In this document: piece by piece, positions 26,990 through 34,543 of the stretch | Position numbering within the stretch: the first letter of the stretch is position 1 | Layout of the letters: every line of letters begins with the position of its first letter | Assembly: GCA_022773425.1 (NCBI GenBank) | Contig: JALFBM010000024.1 | Coordinates: 1-41,097, forward strand | Reading direction: 5' to 3' | Source: Selenomonadaceae bacterium | GTDB taxonomy: Bacteria; Bacillota; Negativicutes; Selenomonadales; Selenomonadaceae | Length of the DNA: 41,097 bases | Position numbers and translations under genes: made by a program | The notes under the pieces: generated by a model | Told to the model about the DNA's origin: nothing | Seen by the model: only the letters and a program-made list of their open reading frames with translations | The model's database searches: none

Positions 26990-28273
26990 TCATGCGCCGC
27001 GGCGGCGCGCTGCGACCGCTGGGACTGCCGTCTCCGAACGGCGTGCGAGAAGGTTTTTGACCTCGACGAGAACGCCGTAAGAAACCATGCTGGCTGCGAC
27101 CGCGTTGATGCACCCGATGCCAGCCGGGATATGGCCCGCAACGCCGCCGATGACGACCGCTGCGATGGCCGGGATATGCACGGCATCGAACGTCTTCTCC
27201 GCAAAGGCCTTTTCCTCATACGCCTTGCGGTTCAGAACGAAATAATCCATGATCATGACCGCACCGAGCGGCGGGATGATGGACGAGAGGAACGAGAGCA
27301 GAGCGATGAAGTGGTTGTAGAGCACCATCGCGAAGATGGTCGATACCGCGCCGTTGATCAGTACCCAGGTCTTCTTCGGCATCTTGGTGATGTTCGAGAA
27401 CGCGAGGCTCGCGGCATAGATGGTGTTATCGTTAGTCGTCCAAATGTTCAAGCCGAGGATGATGATGCCGGAGAGCACAAGTCCCTGCGAAATCATGACG
27501 TCCGAGATATCCGGCATACCCGTTGCGAGACCGCCGATCGCGCCAAACGCAAACATCAGGATGTTGCCGATGAAGAAGGCCGCAACCGTCGAGCTGACCG
27601 CGATGCCCGGCGTTCTGGAGAAGCGCGCGAAGTCCGGCGTCAGCGTGCCGCCCGAAATAAAGGAACCGACGACGAGAGACAAAGCCATCGTCAGGCTCAT
27701 CGTGCTCGCGGTCGTCGCATCCATCATGCCGGCCCAGCCGCCAATCGCGTCAAGAGAGATCGAAGAGGAATAGCAGCCGAGAATCGCGATGGCCGGCACG
27801 GCGATCACCGAGAGAATGGTCAGCGATTTTACACCGAAGTACGCCGTCACGACCATCATCGCACCGCAGGCCAGGATCACCGGCGTGACGGGGATACCGA
27901 ACACCTTGCTGATCGGCAGGGCCAGCATGACCACGCTGACGCCGAACCAGCCGACCTGCGTGAGCCCGAGGATGCCGGAGACCAGGTACGAGCCCTTCTG
28001 CCCGAACGAATACCGCGCAAGCAGATGCGTCGAGAGCCCCGTCTTGCCGCCCATATAGGCGAGCAGCGCCGTATACGCACCGAGAATCAGATCGCCGATC
28101 AGCAGAGCGACCACAAGATCCTGAAACGTCAGGCTCGTACCGAGGCGCCCGCCCGTCAGCATCGTGCCCGTGTAGAACGTAAAGCCCAGCATTATGGCCA
28201 TCATGGAGATGATGCCGCGCCGCCCTTCTTTAGCGACCGGAGTCAGCGAATAGTCAGTATCTACGGTTTTCAT
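26990..28273 (-). CDS. codB: Cytosine permease (NCS1 family)
   Basis: A 427-residue polytopic membrane protein with about twelve hydrophobic segments. It resembles CodB throughout: SMMAIMLGFTFYTGTMLTGG in helix 1, GYFG-type VTAYFGVKSL, SGGTLTPDFARFSRTP, and LNIWTTNDNTIYAASLAFSNI, which holds substrate-site residues. It imports cytosine with a cation. It lies downstream of codA on the same strand but has its own promoter and a leader terminator in the 181-base gap, so the two genes can be set separately. Confidence 0.93.
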   Translation of the reverse strand: MKTVDTDYSLTPVAKEGRRGIISMMAIMLGFTFYTGTMLTGGRLGTSLTFQDLVVALLIGDLILGAYTALLAYMGGKTGLSTHLLARYSFGQKGSYLVSGILGLTQVGWFGVSVVMLALPISKVFGIPVTPVILACGAMMVVTAYFGVKSLTILSVIAVPAIAILGCYSSSISLDAIGGWAGMMDATTASTMSLTMALSLVVGSFISGGTLTPDFARFSRTPGIAVSSTVAAFFIGNILMFAFGAIGGLATGMPDISDVMISQGLVLSGIIILGLNIWTTNDNTIYAASLAFSNITKMPKKTWVLINGAVSTIFAMVLYNHFIALLSFLSSIIPPLGAVMIMDYFVLNRKAYEEKAFAEKTFDAVHIPAIAAVVIGGVAGHIPAGIGCINAVAASMVSYGVLVEVKNLLARRSETAVPAVAARRRGA

Positions 28274-28305
28274 GATAACTGCCTCCCTCTTTTGGATCCA
28301 TCCAG

Positions 28306-28349
28306 AAAAGAAAAAGTCCCGCGCGTGACGATCTGTCCTGCGCGAGACT
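28306..28349 (-). terminator. Intrinsic terminator in the codB leader
   Basis: A 10-bp stem with one G-U pair (arms 28340-28349 and 28315-28324), loop of about 15 bases, then TTTTTCTTTT on the minus strand. It lies 33 bases before the codB ATG and after the codB promoter. Confidence 0.88.
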
Positions 28350-28358
28350 CCTTTGTCT
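28345..28358 (-). promoter_or_regulatory. Possible ANTAR-type hairpin in the codB leader
   Basis: In RNA sense: AGAC, loop AAAGGA, GUCU. The hexaloop has A1 and G4 as in ANTAR target hairpins, and the 3' arm GUCU is part of the terminator's 5' arm, so the two structures exclude each other. Only four base pairs and no second hairpin, so tentative. Confidence 0.4.
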
Positions 28359-28390
28359 GCTGAAATGGTGTAATGAAATTTTATGCTCCA

Positions 28391-28419
28391 AGAATACCAT
28401 GCAGAAAAACCTACGTCAA
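28391..28419 (-). promoter_or_regulatory. sigma-A promoter of codB
   Basis: TTGACG (28414-28419), 17 bases, TATTCT (28391-28396) on the minus strand. Confidence 0.8.
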
Positions 28420-28454
28420 GGATTTTCGTACATTTTGTGTAAACTTTATATATT

Positions 28455-29762
28455 TCAGGCTTTATCTGTGATTATTTTGTAATTTTTGTCTGTTGTGGAT
28501 GATGCATCCGCCCGAAGCAGCGGGATATCCGTCTCGATCCGCGCCGGCTCCCGGACAAAGAGTTCCTCGCCGCCGTGGACAGAGCGCAGCACATCGGCGC
28601 GCTGACGGATGGCCTCGAACGGCGAATCCGCGTCGAGCACGATGAAGTTGGCGGGCTTCCCCTCCTCAATGCCGTATTGGTCGAGGATGTGCAGCGCACG
28701 CGCGCTGTTCACCGTAATCAAGTCAAAGGCGTGGTCGATCTCCGCAAACGACATCATCTGGCAGATATGGATGCCGTGGTCGAGGATGTTCATGAGGTTG
28801 CCGTTGCCGAGCGGATACCACGGATCTGCGATGGAATCCTGGGCGAAGCAGACATTGATGCCCGCGTCGTGCAATTCCTTGACCCGCGTCAGCCCGCGGC
28901 GTTTCGGATACGAGTCCTGACGGCCCTCGAGCGAGATGTTTTCCGTCGGGCATGAGACGAAGCTGAGCTTCGCCTTGACGAGCGTCTTCATCAGGCGGAA
29001 CGCGTAGGCCCCGTTCGCCGAGCCAAACGAACAGGTATGGCTCGCCGTCGTCCGATCACCGATGCCGGCCTGATACGTCAGCGCCGTCAAAAGCTCCAAA
29101 AAGCGCGACTGATCGTCGTCGGTTTCATCGCAATGCGCATCGATCAGCTTGTCGTATTTTTGCGCGAGCTCTACGACTTTATGCAGGGATTTTTCCCCGA
29201 ACTCCCGCGCGAGCTCGTAGTGCGGGATCGCACCGACGCAGTCCGCGCCCATGCGCAGAGCCTCCTCGAGCAGTGCCGCCCCGTTGGGGAACGAGTAGAT
29301 GCCTTCCTGCGGGAACGCGACGATCTGGATGGTCACGAGATCCTTGAGCTCCTCGCGCAGCTCGAGCAGCGCTTTGAGCGAGGTCTGCTTGGGGTTCGTG
29401 ACGTCGACATGCGTGCGGATGAACTGCACGCCATGCGACATTTCCTCTCGGATGGCCCGTTTTGCCCGTTCCTTCATTTCCCCGACGGACACCGTCGCCT
29501 TCACCGTGCTCCAGTTCTTTATGCCCTCGAACAACGTCATCGATCGATTCGCGGCGCCATCCTGCAGGCCGGTGTAGACGCAGTCGAGATGGATATGCGG
29601 CTCCACATAGGGCGGCAGCGTCAGCCTGCCCGCGAGGTCGATCACCTCGGCGCCCTCCGTCTCGATATGCGGGGCGATCCCCGCGAACTTCCCATCCTCC
29701 ACGAGGATATCCTGCAGCGCGTCCACATCCTGCAGCCGCGCGTTTCGATAAAGCTTGCGCAT
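28455..29762 (-). CDS. codA: Cytosine deaminase
   Basis: A 435-residue amidohydrolase with the metal-binding EPHIHLD near residue 55, the FIRTHVDVTNP segment, DAHCDETDD (His/Glu of the active site), SHTCSFG and the C-terminal CFAQDSIADPWYPLGNGNLM (catalytic Asp). It deaminates cytosine to uracil and ammonia in the cytoplasm, giving pyrimidine base and nitrogen. It is paired with codB downstream. The ATG has GGAGGG, directly after a T-tract that belongs to a leader terminator. It has a strong promoter of its own. Confidence 0.95.
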   Translation of the reverse strand: MRKLYRNARLQDVDALQDILVEDGKFAGIAPHIETEGAEVIDLAGRLTLPPYVEPHIHLDCVYTGLQDGAANRSMTLFEGIKNWSTVKATVSVGEMKERAKRAIREEMSHGVQFIRTHVDVTNPKQTSLKALLELREELKDLVTIQIVAFPQEGIYSFPNGAALLEEALRMGADCVGAIPHYELAREFGEKSLHKVVELAQKYDKLIDAHCDETDDDQSRFLELLTALTYQAGIGDRTTASHTCSFGSANGAYAFRLMKTLVKAKLSFVSCPTENISLEGRQDSYPKRRGLTRVKELHDAGINVCFAQDSIADPWYPLGNGNLMNILDHGIHICQMMSFAEIDHAFDLITVNSARALHILDQYGIEEGKPANFIVLDADSPFEAIRQRADVLRSVHGGEELFVREPARIETDIPLLRADASSTTDKNYKIITDKA

Positions 29763-29774
29763 GACAATCCCTCC

Positions 29775-29814
29775 AAAAAAAATTCCGCTCGCCGCGGGAT
29801 GCGGCAGAGCGGAA
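29775..29814 (-). terminator. Intrinsic terminator in the codA leader
   Basis: A 13-bp stem with one bulge (TTCCGCTC/GAGCGGAA and GCCGC/GCGGC), loop ATCCC, then eight T on the minus strand, ending at the codA ribosome binding site. The upstream neighbour runs the other way, so this terminator has no upstream gene to end; it must act on the codA leader. Confidence 0.92.
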
Positions 29815-29834
29815 CGTCGTTGTTCAAATCTCTG
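29805..29834 (-). promoter_or_regulatory. Possible ANTAR-type antiterminator hairpin in the codA leader
   Basis: In RNA sense: inner stem GAAC/GUUC with hexaloop AACGAC (A1, G4), extended beyond an internal loop by CAGAG/CUCUG. The 3' side is the 5' arm of the codA terminator, so the hairpins are mutually exclusive. This fits the ANTAR antitermination design; a second upstream hairpin with the consensus loop was not found. Confidence 0.5.
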
Positions 29835-29852
29835 AAGCGAGAAGATGCTTTC

Positions 29853-29881
29853 AGTATAGCGATGTTCTCCATTTCCGTCAA
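29853..29881 (-). promoter_or_regulatory. sigma-A promoter of codA
   Basis: TTGACG (29876-29881), 17 bases, TATACT (29853-29858) on the minus strand. The predicted leader is about 85-90 bases. Confidence 0.85.
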
Positions 29882-29940
29882 GAAATTCCGGATGTTTTGG
29901 TCATTTTGCTCAGAAAATGGGCCATAAAAAAAGAAATCCT

Positions 29941-29968
29941 TTGCAATTTTGTTGGAAAAGGATACAAT
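29941..29968 (+). promoter_or_regulatory. Putative promoter of the hydroxyacid dehydrogenase gene
   Basis: TTGCAA (29941-29946), 16 bases, TACAAT (29963-29968). A small hairpin GGATTCC/GGAACC follows in the leader, without a T-tract. Confidence 0.6.
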
Positions 29969-30032
29969 ATATAGAGGAAAATGTTACCATTTAGGATTCC
30001 AGCATGGAACCGCAAAGAAAGGTCGTTGCTTT

Positions 30033-30992
30033 ATGGGTTTTAAAACGAGAACGGTCGGCGTCGTCGGACTTGGTCACGTTGGCGCACATGTCGCCTTCAA
30101 TCTCGGCATGATGGGGGTTGCGGACACGGTAAAGCTCTGCGATCCGAACGAGAAGAAGATGCGCAGCGAGCAGCAGGACTGCCGCGACGCCGTCATGTTC
30201 ATGCCGCATCATGTCCGCTACGAGGCGGCATCCTACGAAGACCTCGCGGACTGCGACATCATCATCAACGCGCTCGGCAAGGTCGCCATCCTCACGACGC
30301 ATAACCGCGACACGGAGATGGAGTACACGGTCGCGCAGACGTCCGACATGGTGCCGAAGGTCATGAAGGGCGGTTTCAAGGGCATCTTCCTGAACATCAC
30401 GAACCCTTGCGACGTCGTGACCGACCTCATCCAGAAGCTCAGCGGCCTGCCGCGGAATCACGTGTTCGGCACGGGCACCGGCCTCGACACCTCGCGCCTC
30501 GTCAACGTCATCGCGCAGGAGACCGGCCTCGACTACAACTCCTTCACGGCCTATATGATCGGCGAGCACGGCAACGCGCAGATGGCGGCCTGGTCCCTCG
30601 TCCGCTTCGGTGGCCAGCCGCTCGATGAGCTCGCGAAAGTCGACAAGCGTTTCGATTTCGACCGCGCGGAGCTCCAGAAGAAAGCCATCATGGGCGGCTG
30701 GGTCACGTATTCCGGCAAGCAGTGCACCGAGTACGGCATCTCGAGCTGCGCCGTCACGATGGCGAACCTCGTGTTCCACGACGCGAAGAAAATCATGCCG
30801 GCGAGCGCCTACCTCGACGGCCAGTACGGCGAAACGGGCATCTACTGCGGCATCCCGTGCGTCATCGGCGCCGACGGCATCGAGCACGTCATGGAATACA
30901 CGCTGACCGATCAGGAGAAGAAGGATTTCGCCGGCTGCTGCGAGACCATCCGCCAGAACATCAAAAAGGCGGAAAGCATCTGGAAGAAATAA
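30033..30992 (+). CDS. L-lactate / L-2-hydroxyisocaproate dehydrogenase family protein
   Basis: A 319-residue NAD-dependent enzyme: Rossmann motif VGVVGLGHVGAHVAF, LNITNPCDVVTD, FGTGTGLDTSRL (substrate Arg) and catalytic His-179 in MIGEHGNAQ. The active-site loop reads ALGKVAILTTHNRD instead of the usual lactate dehydrogenase sequence and resembles that of L-2-hydroxyisocaproate dehydrogenases, so larger 2-oxoacids may be accepted. The role would be reoxidising NADH in fermentation. The ATG at 30033 has AAAGG upstream; the 28-codon extension in frame is leader. It is divergent from codA and ends at a strong terminator. Confidence 0.9.
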   Translation: MGFKTRTVGVVGLGHVGAHVAFNLGMMGVADTVKLCDPNEKKMRSEQQDCRDAVMFMPHHVRYEAASYEDLADCDIIINALGKVAILTTHNRDTEMEYTVAQTSDMVPKVMKGGFKGIFLNITNPCDVVTDLIQKLSGLPRNHVFGTGTGLDTSRLVNVIAQETGLDYNSFTAYMIGEHGNAQMAAWSLVRFGGQPLDELAKVDKRFDFDRAELQKKAIMGGWVTYSGKQCTEYGISSCAVTMANLVFHDAKKIMPASAYLDGQYGETGIYCGIPCVIGADGIEHVMEYTLTDQEKKDFAGCCETIRQNIKKAESIWKK

Positions 30993-31015
30993 CCGCCTTC
31001 CTTACGTGAAGATTC

Positions 31016-31063
31016 GGACATAGTTCTCACTTTACCTGAAAAAGAGGAACTATGTCCTTTTTT
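31016..31063 (+). terminator. Terminator of the hydroxyacid dehydrogenase gene
   Basis: An 11-bp stem (GGACATAGTTC with GAACTATGTCC), 20-base loop, then six T. Confidence 0.88.
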
Positions 31064-31218
31064 CATGCGTAGGTTTCTATTACAATAAAGAAGTTCTTTG
31101 TCCCTGCTTAATGTTGGCTTACGGTTTTGACCATTTTGACCGATACTCTTTTGGTAGGGGCATCTTGCGGCGCATTCCAGGCGAAAGCACCGCAGGAGCG
31201 AGAATAGAGAATCGGGGG

Positions 31219-31631
31219 ATGCACAGAAGAATCCGCTTTCCTATAAAGAGGATCAGATGCACACGCTGACGAACAAGGCGACCTACCATTTCGACAAGAA
31301 CTGGGCGCTCCAGTATAACTACGGCCACAACTTCAAGGCAGAGAACTACAACGACACGTTCTGCTACGGCATCGGCTACAAAGAATTCGAGAACTTCAAC
31401 CCGACGAATGCCGGCCAGTGGGGCGCTAGCGTCATGTACCGCTACGTCGGCCAGAACGTCGGCCCGACGCCGACCTACACGATGGATGCCGGCACGAAGG
31501 GCGTCGCGTTCTCCATCATGGGCAACCCGCTCTCCCACGTCTTCGTATGGCTCAACTACGAGCTCGGCCGCGATCTCATCAACCACGCGCGTTATGACGA
31601 GGTCTTCACGCGTCTCGAGTACAGCTTCTAA
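31219..31631 (+). pseudogene. C-terminal fragment of an SLH-type outer-membrane porin
   Basis: From about 31219 the frame reads DAQKNPLSYKEDQ and continues from the ATG at 31257 with HTLTNKATYHFDKNWALQYNYGHNFKAENYND, amphipathic beta strands and a final LEYSF. The alternating pattern and terminal Phe are those of outer-membrane beta-barrels of Negativicutes (OmpM-like porins with an N-terminal SLH domain). Only the last 130-140 residues of what should be 400 or more are present. There is no signal peptide, SLH domain or convincing ribosome binding site, and the upstream bases do not read as porin. I take it as the 3' remnant of a deleted or recombined porin gene. Expression of the short frame is possible but not supported. 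Confidence 0.75.
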
Positions 31632-31671
31632 TGTCGTATTTCCTACGAGATAGGATTTAGGGAGGATCACT

Positions 31672-33330
31672 ATGTTTGCAAAAAAGGCGCTGAAAGTCGC
31701 TGTCATGACCGCCCTCGCCGCCGGCATGACGGTTTCGACGGCATTCGCCGGCGACCTGACGGTCATGAGCACGTCGGATGTCCACGGCTCCGTCATCGGC
31801 TGGGACTACTTCAAGGCTCAGCCGGCGGATGTCGGTCTCGCGAAGATCTCGACGATCATCAAGGGCGAGAAGGCAAAGCTCACGAAGAACGATGCGATGC
31901 TTATCGTCGATGCCGGCGATATCATCCAGGGCACCCCGCTCGACACGTACTGCGTGCAGCACCCGAACGCCTGGAAGATCCATCCGATGATGCAAGCGTT
32001 CCGCACGATCGGCTACGACGCCATCGAATGCGGCAACCATGAGTTCAACTTCGGGCTCGACTACCTGCGCAAGTTCATCGGCACGTACCCGAACATGCTC
32101 GGCGCGAACGTCATCGACAACAAGACGAACAAGACCTGGAGCGCGCTGAAGCCGTACGTCATGAAGACGGTCAAGATCGACGGCAAGCCGTGCAAGGTCG
32201 GCATCATCGGCACCGACACGCAGGCCATCCCGAATTTCGACGCACCGGAGCATTTCGCTGGCGTCCACTTCCTCGATCAGGTACCGGTCGTCAAGCAGTG
32301 CGTGAGTGACCTCAAGGCAAAGGGCGCGGATGTCATCATCCTGCTCACCCACTCCGGCATGGAGCGCCCGGACCGCGACTCGGATGAGAACCAGGTTCGC
32401 AGCATCGCGCTCGCATGCCCGGATCTCGACCTGATTGTCTGCGCACATAACCACGTCGTCATCGATCAGGACACGACGCTCGAATACGGCAAGGAGAAAT
32501 TCCCGAACGCGGTCATCAACGGCGTGCCGATTGTCGAGTCGAAGAAAGACGGCAAGTTCGTCGGCAAGAGCGTGCTGACGCTCAAGAAAGAGCACGGCAA
32601 ATGGGTCGTCAAGAACGTGACGCGCCATGCCCTCTCCGTCAAGGGCGTACAGGATGATCCGGAAATCGTCAAGGGCGTGCAGCCGCTCCACGAAGCGACG
32701 CTGAAGTACCTGCAGACGGTCGTCGGCAACGCATCCGATACGTTCTCCGGCGCGGAGTCGAACCATCAGGACAGCGCGATCGTCGACCTCGTCAACGACG
32801 TGCAGCGCAACGCGGCCGGCACCCAGCTCTCCGCTTCCGCTTCGTTCAACACGAGCCAGAACATCGAGAAGGGCCCGATCACGCTCCAGCAGCTCTCCGG
32901 CCTCTACATCTATGAGAACTATCTCTACGGCATCGAGATCACGGGCGCACAGCTCCGCAAATACATGGAGCACGCGGCATCGTTCTACGGCACGACGCCA
33001 GACTACAACTACGACATGCTCGCCGGCGTCGACTACACGATCGACATGACGAAGCCGGTCGGCAACCGCATCACGAAGCTCCAGTATCAGGGCAAGAACG
33101 TCAAGGATACGGACACCTACACGCTCGCCATCAACGACTACCGCTTCAACGGCGGCAGCGGCTACATGGCGGCCATGGGCTTCGACCAGACGCACAAACC
33201 GAAGGTTGTCTACAGTTCACTGAAGAAATACGGCGACGACGGCCAGATGCGCACCTTGCTCATCAACTACATCAAAGAGCACGGCACTATCACGCCGAAA
33301 TGCGACCACAACTGGAATGTCGTAAAATAA
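31672..33330 (+). CDS. Secreted 5'-nucleotidase / 2',3'-cyclic phosphodiesterase family protein
   Basis: A 552-residue protein with an export signal (MFAKKALKVAVMTALAAGMTVSTAFA, cleavage likely after AFA, shown here as the first 26 residues). An N-terminal metallophosphatase domain follows (STSDVHG, DAGDIIQG, ECGNHEFNFGLDYL, LLTHSGMER, CAHNHVV: metal ligands all present). The C-terminal 5'-nucleotidase substrate domain has ADSxS-type residues replaced by ASASFNTSQNI, and FNGGSGYMAAMGF stacking near the end. It would act in the periplasm to release nucleosides and phosphate. GGAGG precedes the ATG. It follows the porin fragment by 40 bases; no own promoter was found. Confidence 0.92.
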   Translation: MFAKKALKVAVMTALAAGMTVSTAFAGDLTVMSTSDVHGSVIGWDYFKAQPADVGLAKISTIIKGEKAKLTKNDAMLIVDAGDIIQGTPLDTYCVQHPNAWKIHPMMQAFRTIGYDAIECGNHEFNFGLDYLRKFIGTYPNMLGANVIDNKTNKTWSALKPYVMKTVKIDGKPCKVGIIGTDTQAIPNFDAPEHFAGVHFLDQVPVVKQCVSDLKAKGADVIILLTHSGMERPDRDSDENQVRSIALACPDLDLIVCAHNHVVIDQDTTLEYGKEKFPNAVINGVPIVESKKDGKFVGKSVLTLKKEHGKWVVKNVTRHALSVKGVQDDPEIVKGVQPLHEATLKYLQTVVGNASDTFSGAESNHQDSAIVDLVNDVQRNAAGTQLSASASFNTSQNIEKGPITLQQLSGLYIYENYLYGIEITGAQLRKYMEHAASFYGTTPDYNYDMLAGVDYTIDMTKPVGNRITKLQYQGKNVKDTDTYTLAINDYRFNGGSGYMAAMGFDQTHKPKVVYSSLKKYGDDGQMRTLLINYIKEHGTITPKCDHNWNVVK

Positions 33331-33346
33331 CCAGAACCAGCGTTCA

Positions 33347-33375
33347 TTGACGAATGCCTGTAAACCTTTTATAAT
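33347..33375 (+). promoter_or_regulatory. sigma-A promoter of bioB with a BirA-like half site
   Basis: TTGACG (33347-33352), 17 bases, TATAAT (33370-33375). Between the boxes is CTGTAAACC, eight of nine bases of one arm of the BirA operator (TTGTAAACC); I see no matching second arm at the usual distance. Confidence 0.75.
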
Positions 33376-33414
33376 GGGAACAGATTTTTGTTTTTTCAAA
33401 AATCCGTTCCCATT
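33373..33414. terminator. Long inverted repeat overlapping the bioB promoter
   Basis: AATGGGAAC and GATTTTTG pair with CAAAAATC and GTTCCCATT around single mismatched bases and a six-T loop, followed by TTGTGT. It probably ends the nucleotidase transcript. Since its left arm overlaps the bioB -10 box it might also act as an operator. Confidence 0.65.
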
Positions 33415-33448
33415 TTGTGTATCAGGAGAAAAAGGAAGCGAAAGCAAC

Positions 33449-34429
33449 ATGGAGAATACGAAAAGCCCCGGGCAGATGGCAGACGAGATCATCCGCGGAC
33501 GGAGGCTGAAGCGCGGCGAGGATTTTTCATTCCTGCTGGACGCGCCGCTTGCAGAGCTATCCGCGGCGGCCGGGCGCCTGCAGAAGCATTTCTGCGGGAA
33601 CCACATCGACCTATGCACCGTCATCAACGGGCGCAGCGGCCACTGCGGGGAAAATTGCAAGTACTGCGCGCAGGCATCCTGCCATAAGACCCATATCGAC
33701 GAATACGGGTTCCTGCCCGAGGACGAGATCGTCGAGAACGCCCGCGCAAATGAGACAGAAGGCGTCAACCGCTTCGCCATCGTGACGTCGGGACGCCGCC
33801 TGGCGGGAGAGGATTTCCGCAAGGCGCTGCACTGCTACCGACGCATGAAGAAGGAACTCACCCACATGGATCTATGTGCCTCGCATGGCTTGCTGACGCG
33901 CGAGCAGCTCCACGAACTGCACGAGGCCGGCGTCACGAGCTACCACCATAATATCGAAACGAGCCGCCGCTTCTTCCCGCAGATCTGCACATCACATACC
34001 TACGACGACCGCATCCAGACCATCCGCCGGGCACAGGAAGAAGGTTTCTGCGTCTGCTCGGGCGGCATCATCGGTCTCGGCGAAGACTGGGATGACCGCA
34101 TCGACATGGCCGTCTCGCTCGCGGAACTCGGCATCGAATCCATCCCGGTCAATGCGCTGATGCCGATTCCAGGCACCCCGCTTGAAAATCAGCCGCTGAT
34201 TTCCTCCGAGGATATCTTGCGCACCGTCGCGATTTTCCGCTTCATCAACCCGACGGCCAACATCCGCCTCGCCGCCGGCCGCAAGCGCCTGCCCGACAAC
34301 GGCGCGACCGCCCTGCAGTCCGGCGCATCCGCCTCCATCACCGGCAACATGCTGACCACCACCGGCACGACTATCCGCGAGGACATGGCCATGCTCGAAA
34401 GACTTGGGCTTTCCAACCAGGACAGATAG
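33449..34429 (+). CDS. bioB: Biotin synthase
   Basis: A 326-residue radical SAM enzyme with the cluster motif in GHCGENCKYCAQ (CxxxCxxC), the second-cluster region HHNIETSRRFFPQICTSHTYDDR, CSGGIIGLGEDWDDR and the FINPTANIRLAAGRKRL Arg. It inserts sulfur into dethiobiotin. No other biotin gene is in the window. The ATG at 33449 has AAAGGAAG upstream; the longer frame crosses the promoter and is not real. Confidence 0.94.
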   Translation: MENTKSPGQMADEIIRGRRLKRGEDFSFLLDAPLAELSAAAGRLQKHFCGNHIDLCTVINGRSGHCGENCKYCAQASCHKTHIDEYGFLPEDEIVENARANETEGVNRFAIVTSGRRLAGEDFRKALHCYRRMKKELTHMDLCASHGLLTREQLHELHEAGVTSYHHNIETSRRFFPQICTSHTYDDRIQTIRRAQEEGFCVCSGGIIGLGEDWDDRIDMAVSLAELGIESIPVNALMPIPGTPLENQPLISSEDILRTVAIFRFINPTANIRLAAGRKRLPDNGATALQSGASASITGNMLTTTGTTIREDMAMLERLGLSNQDR

Positions 34430-34436
34430 AAAAAAC

Positions 34437-34465
34437 TTGCTTTTTGATTTTGATTCCTGTATAAT
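34437..34465 (+). promoter_or_regulatory. sigma-A promoter of the FAD-dependent dehydrogenase gene
   Basis: TTGCTT (34437-34442), 17 bases, TATAAT (34460-34465), starting just after the bioB stop. Confidence 0.75.
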
Positions 34466-34478
34466 CGAAAAGGAATAT

Positions 34479-34514
34479 GGCAGAAAATCCGCTAGTCCGA
34501 TTTTCTGCCTTTTC
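34479..34514 (+). terminator. Intrinsic terminator in the leader of the FAD-dependent dehydrogenase gene
   Basis: An 11-bp stem GGCAGAAAATC/GATTTTCTGCC with a 9-base loop, then TTTTCGTTTG, 30 bases before the ATG and downstream of the promoter. It could end bioB or attenuate the next gene. Confidence 0.8.
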
Positions 34515-34543
34515 GTTTGTCCTTTTTGTGGAGGAATCAAGAT

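Noticed and set aside
29775-29881. A known riboswitch (purine, preQ1, TPP) or PyrR site in the codA leader
   Set aside because: The leader is short and lacks the conserved cores of these classes; only the competing hairpins are visible.
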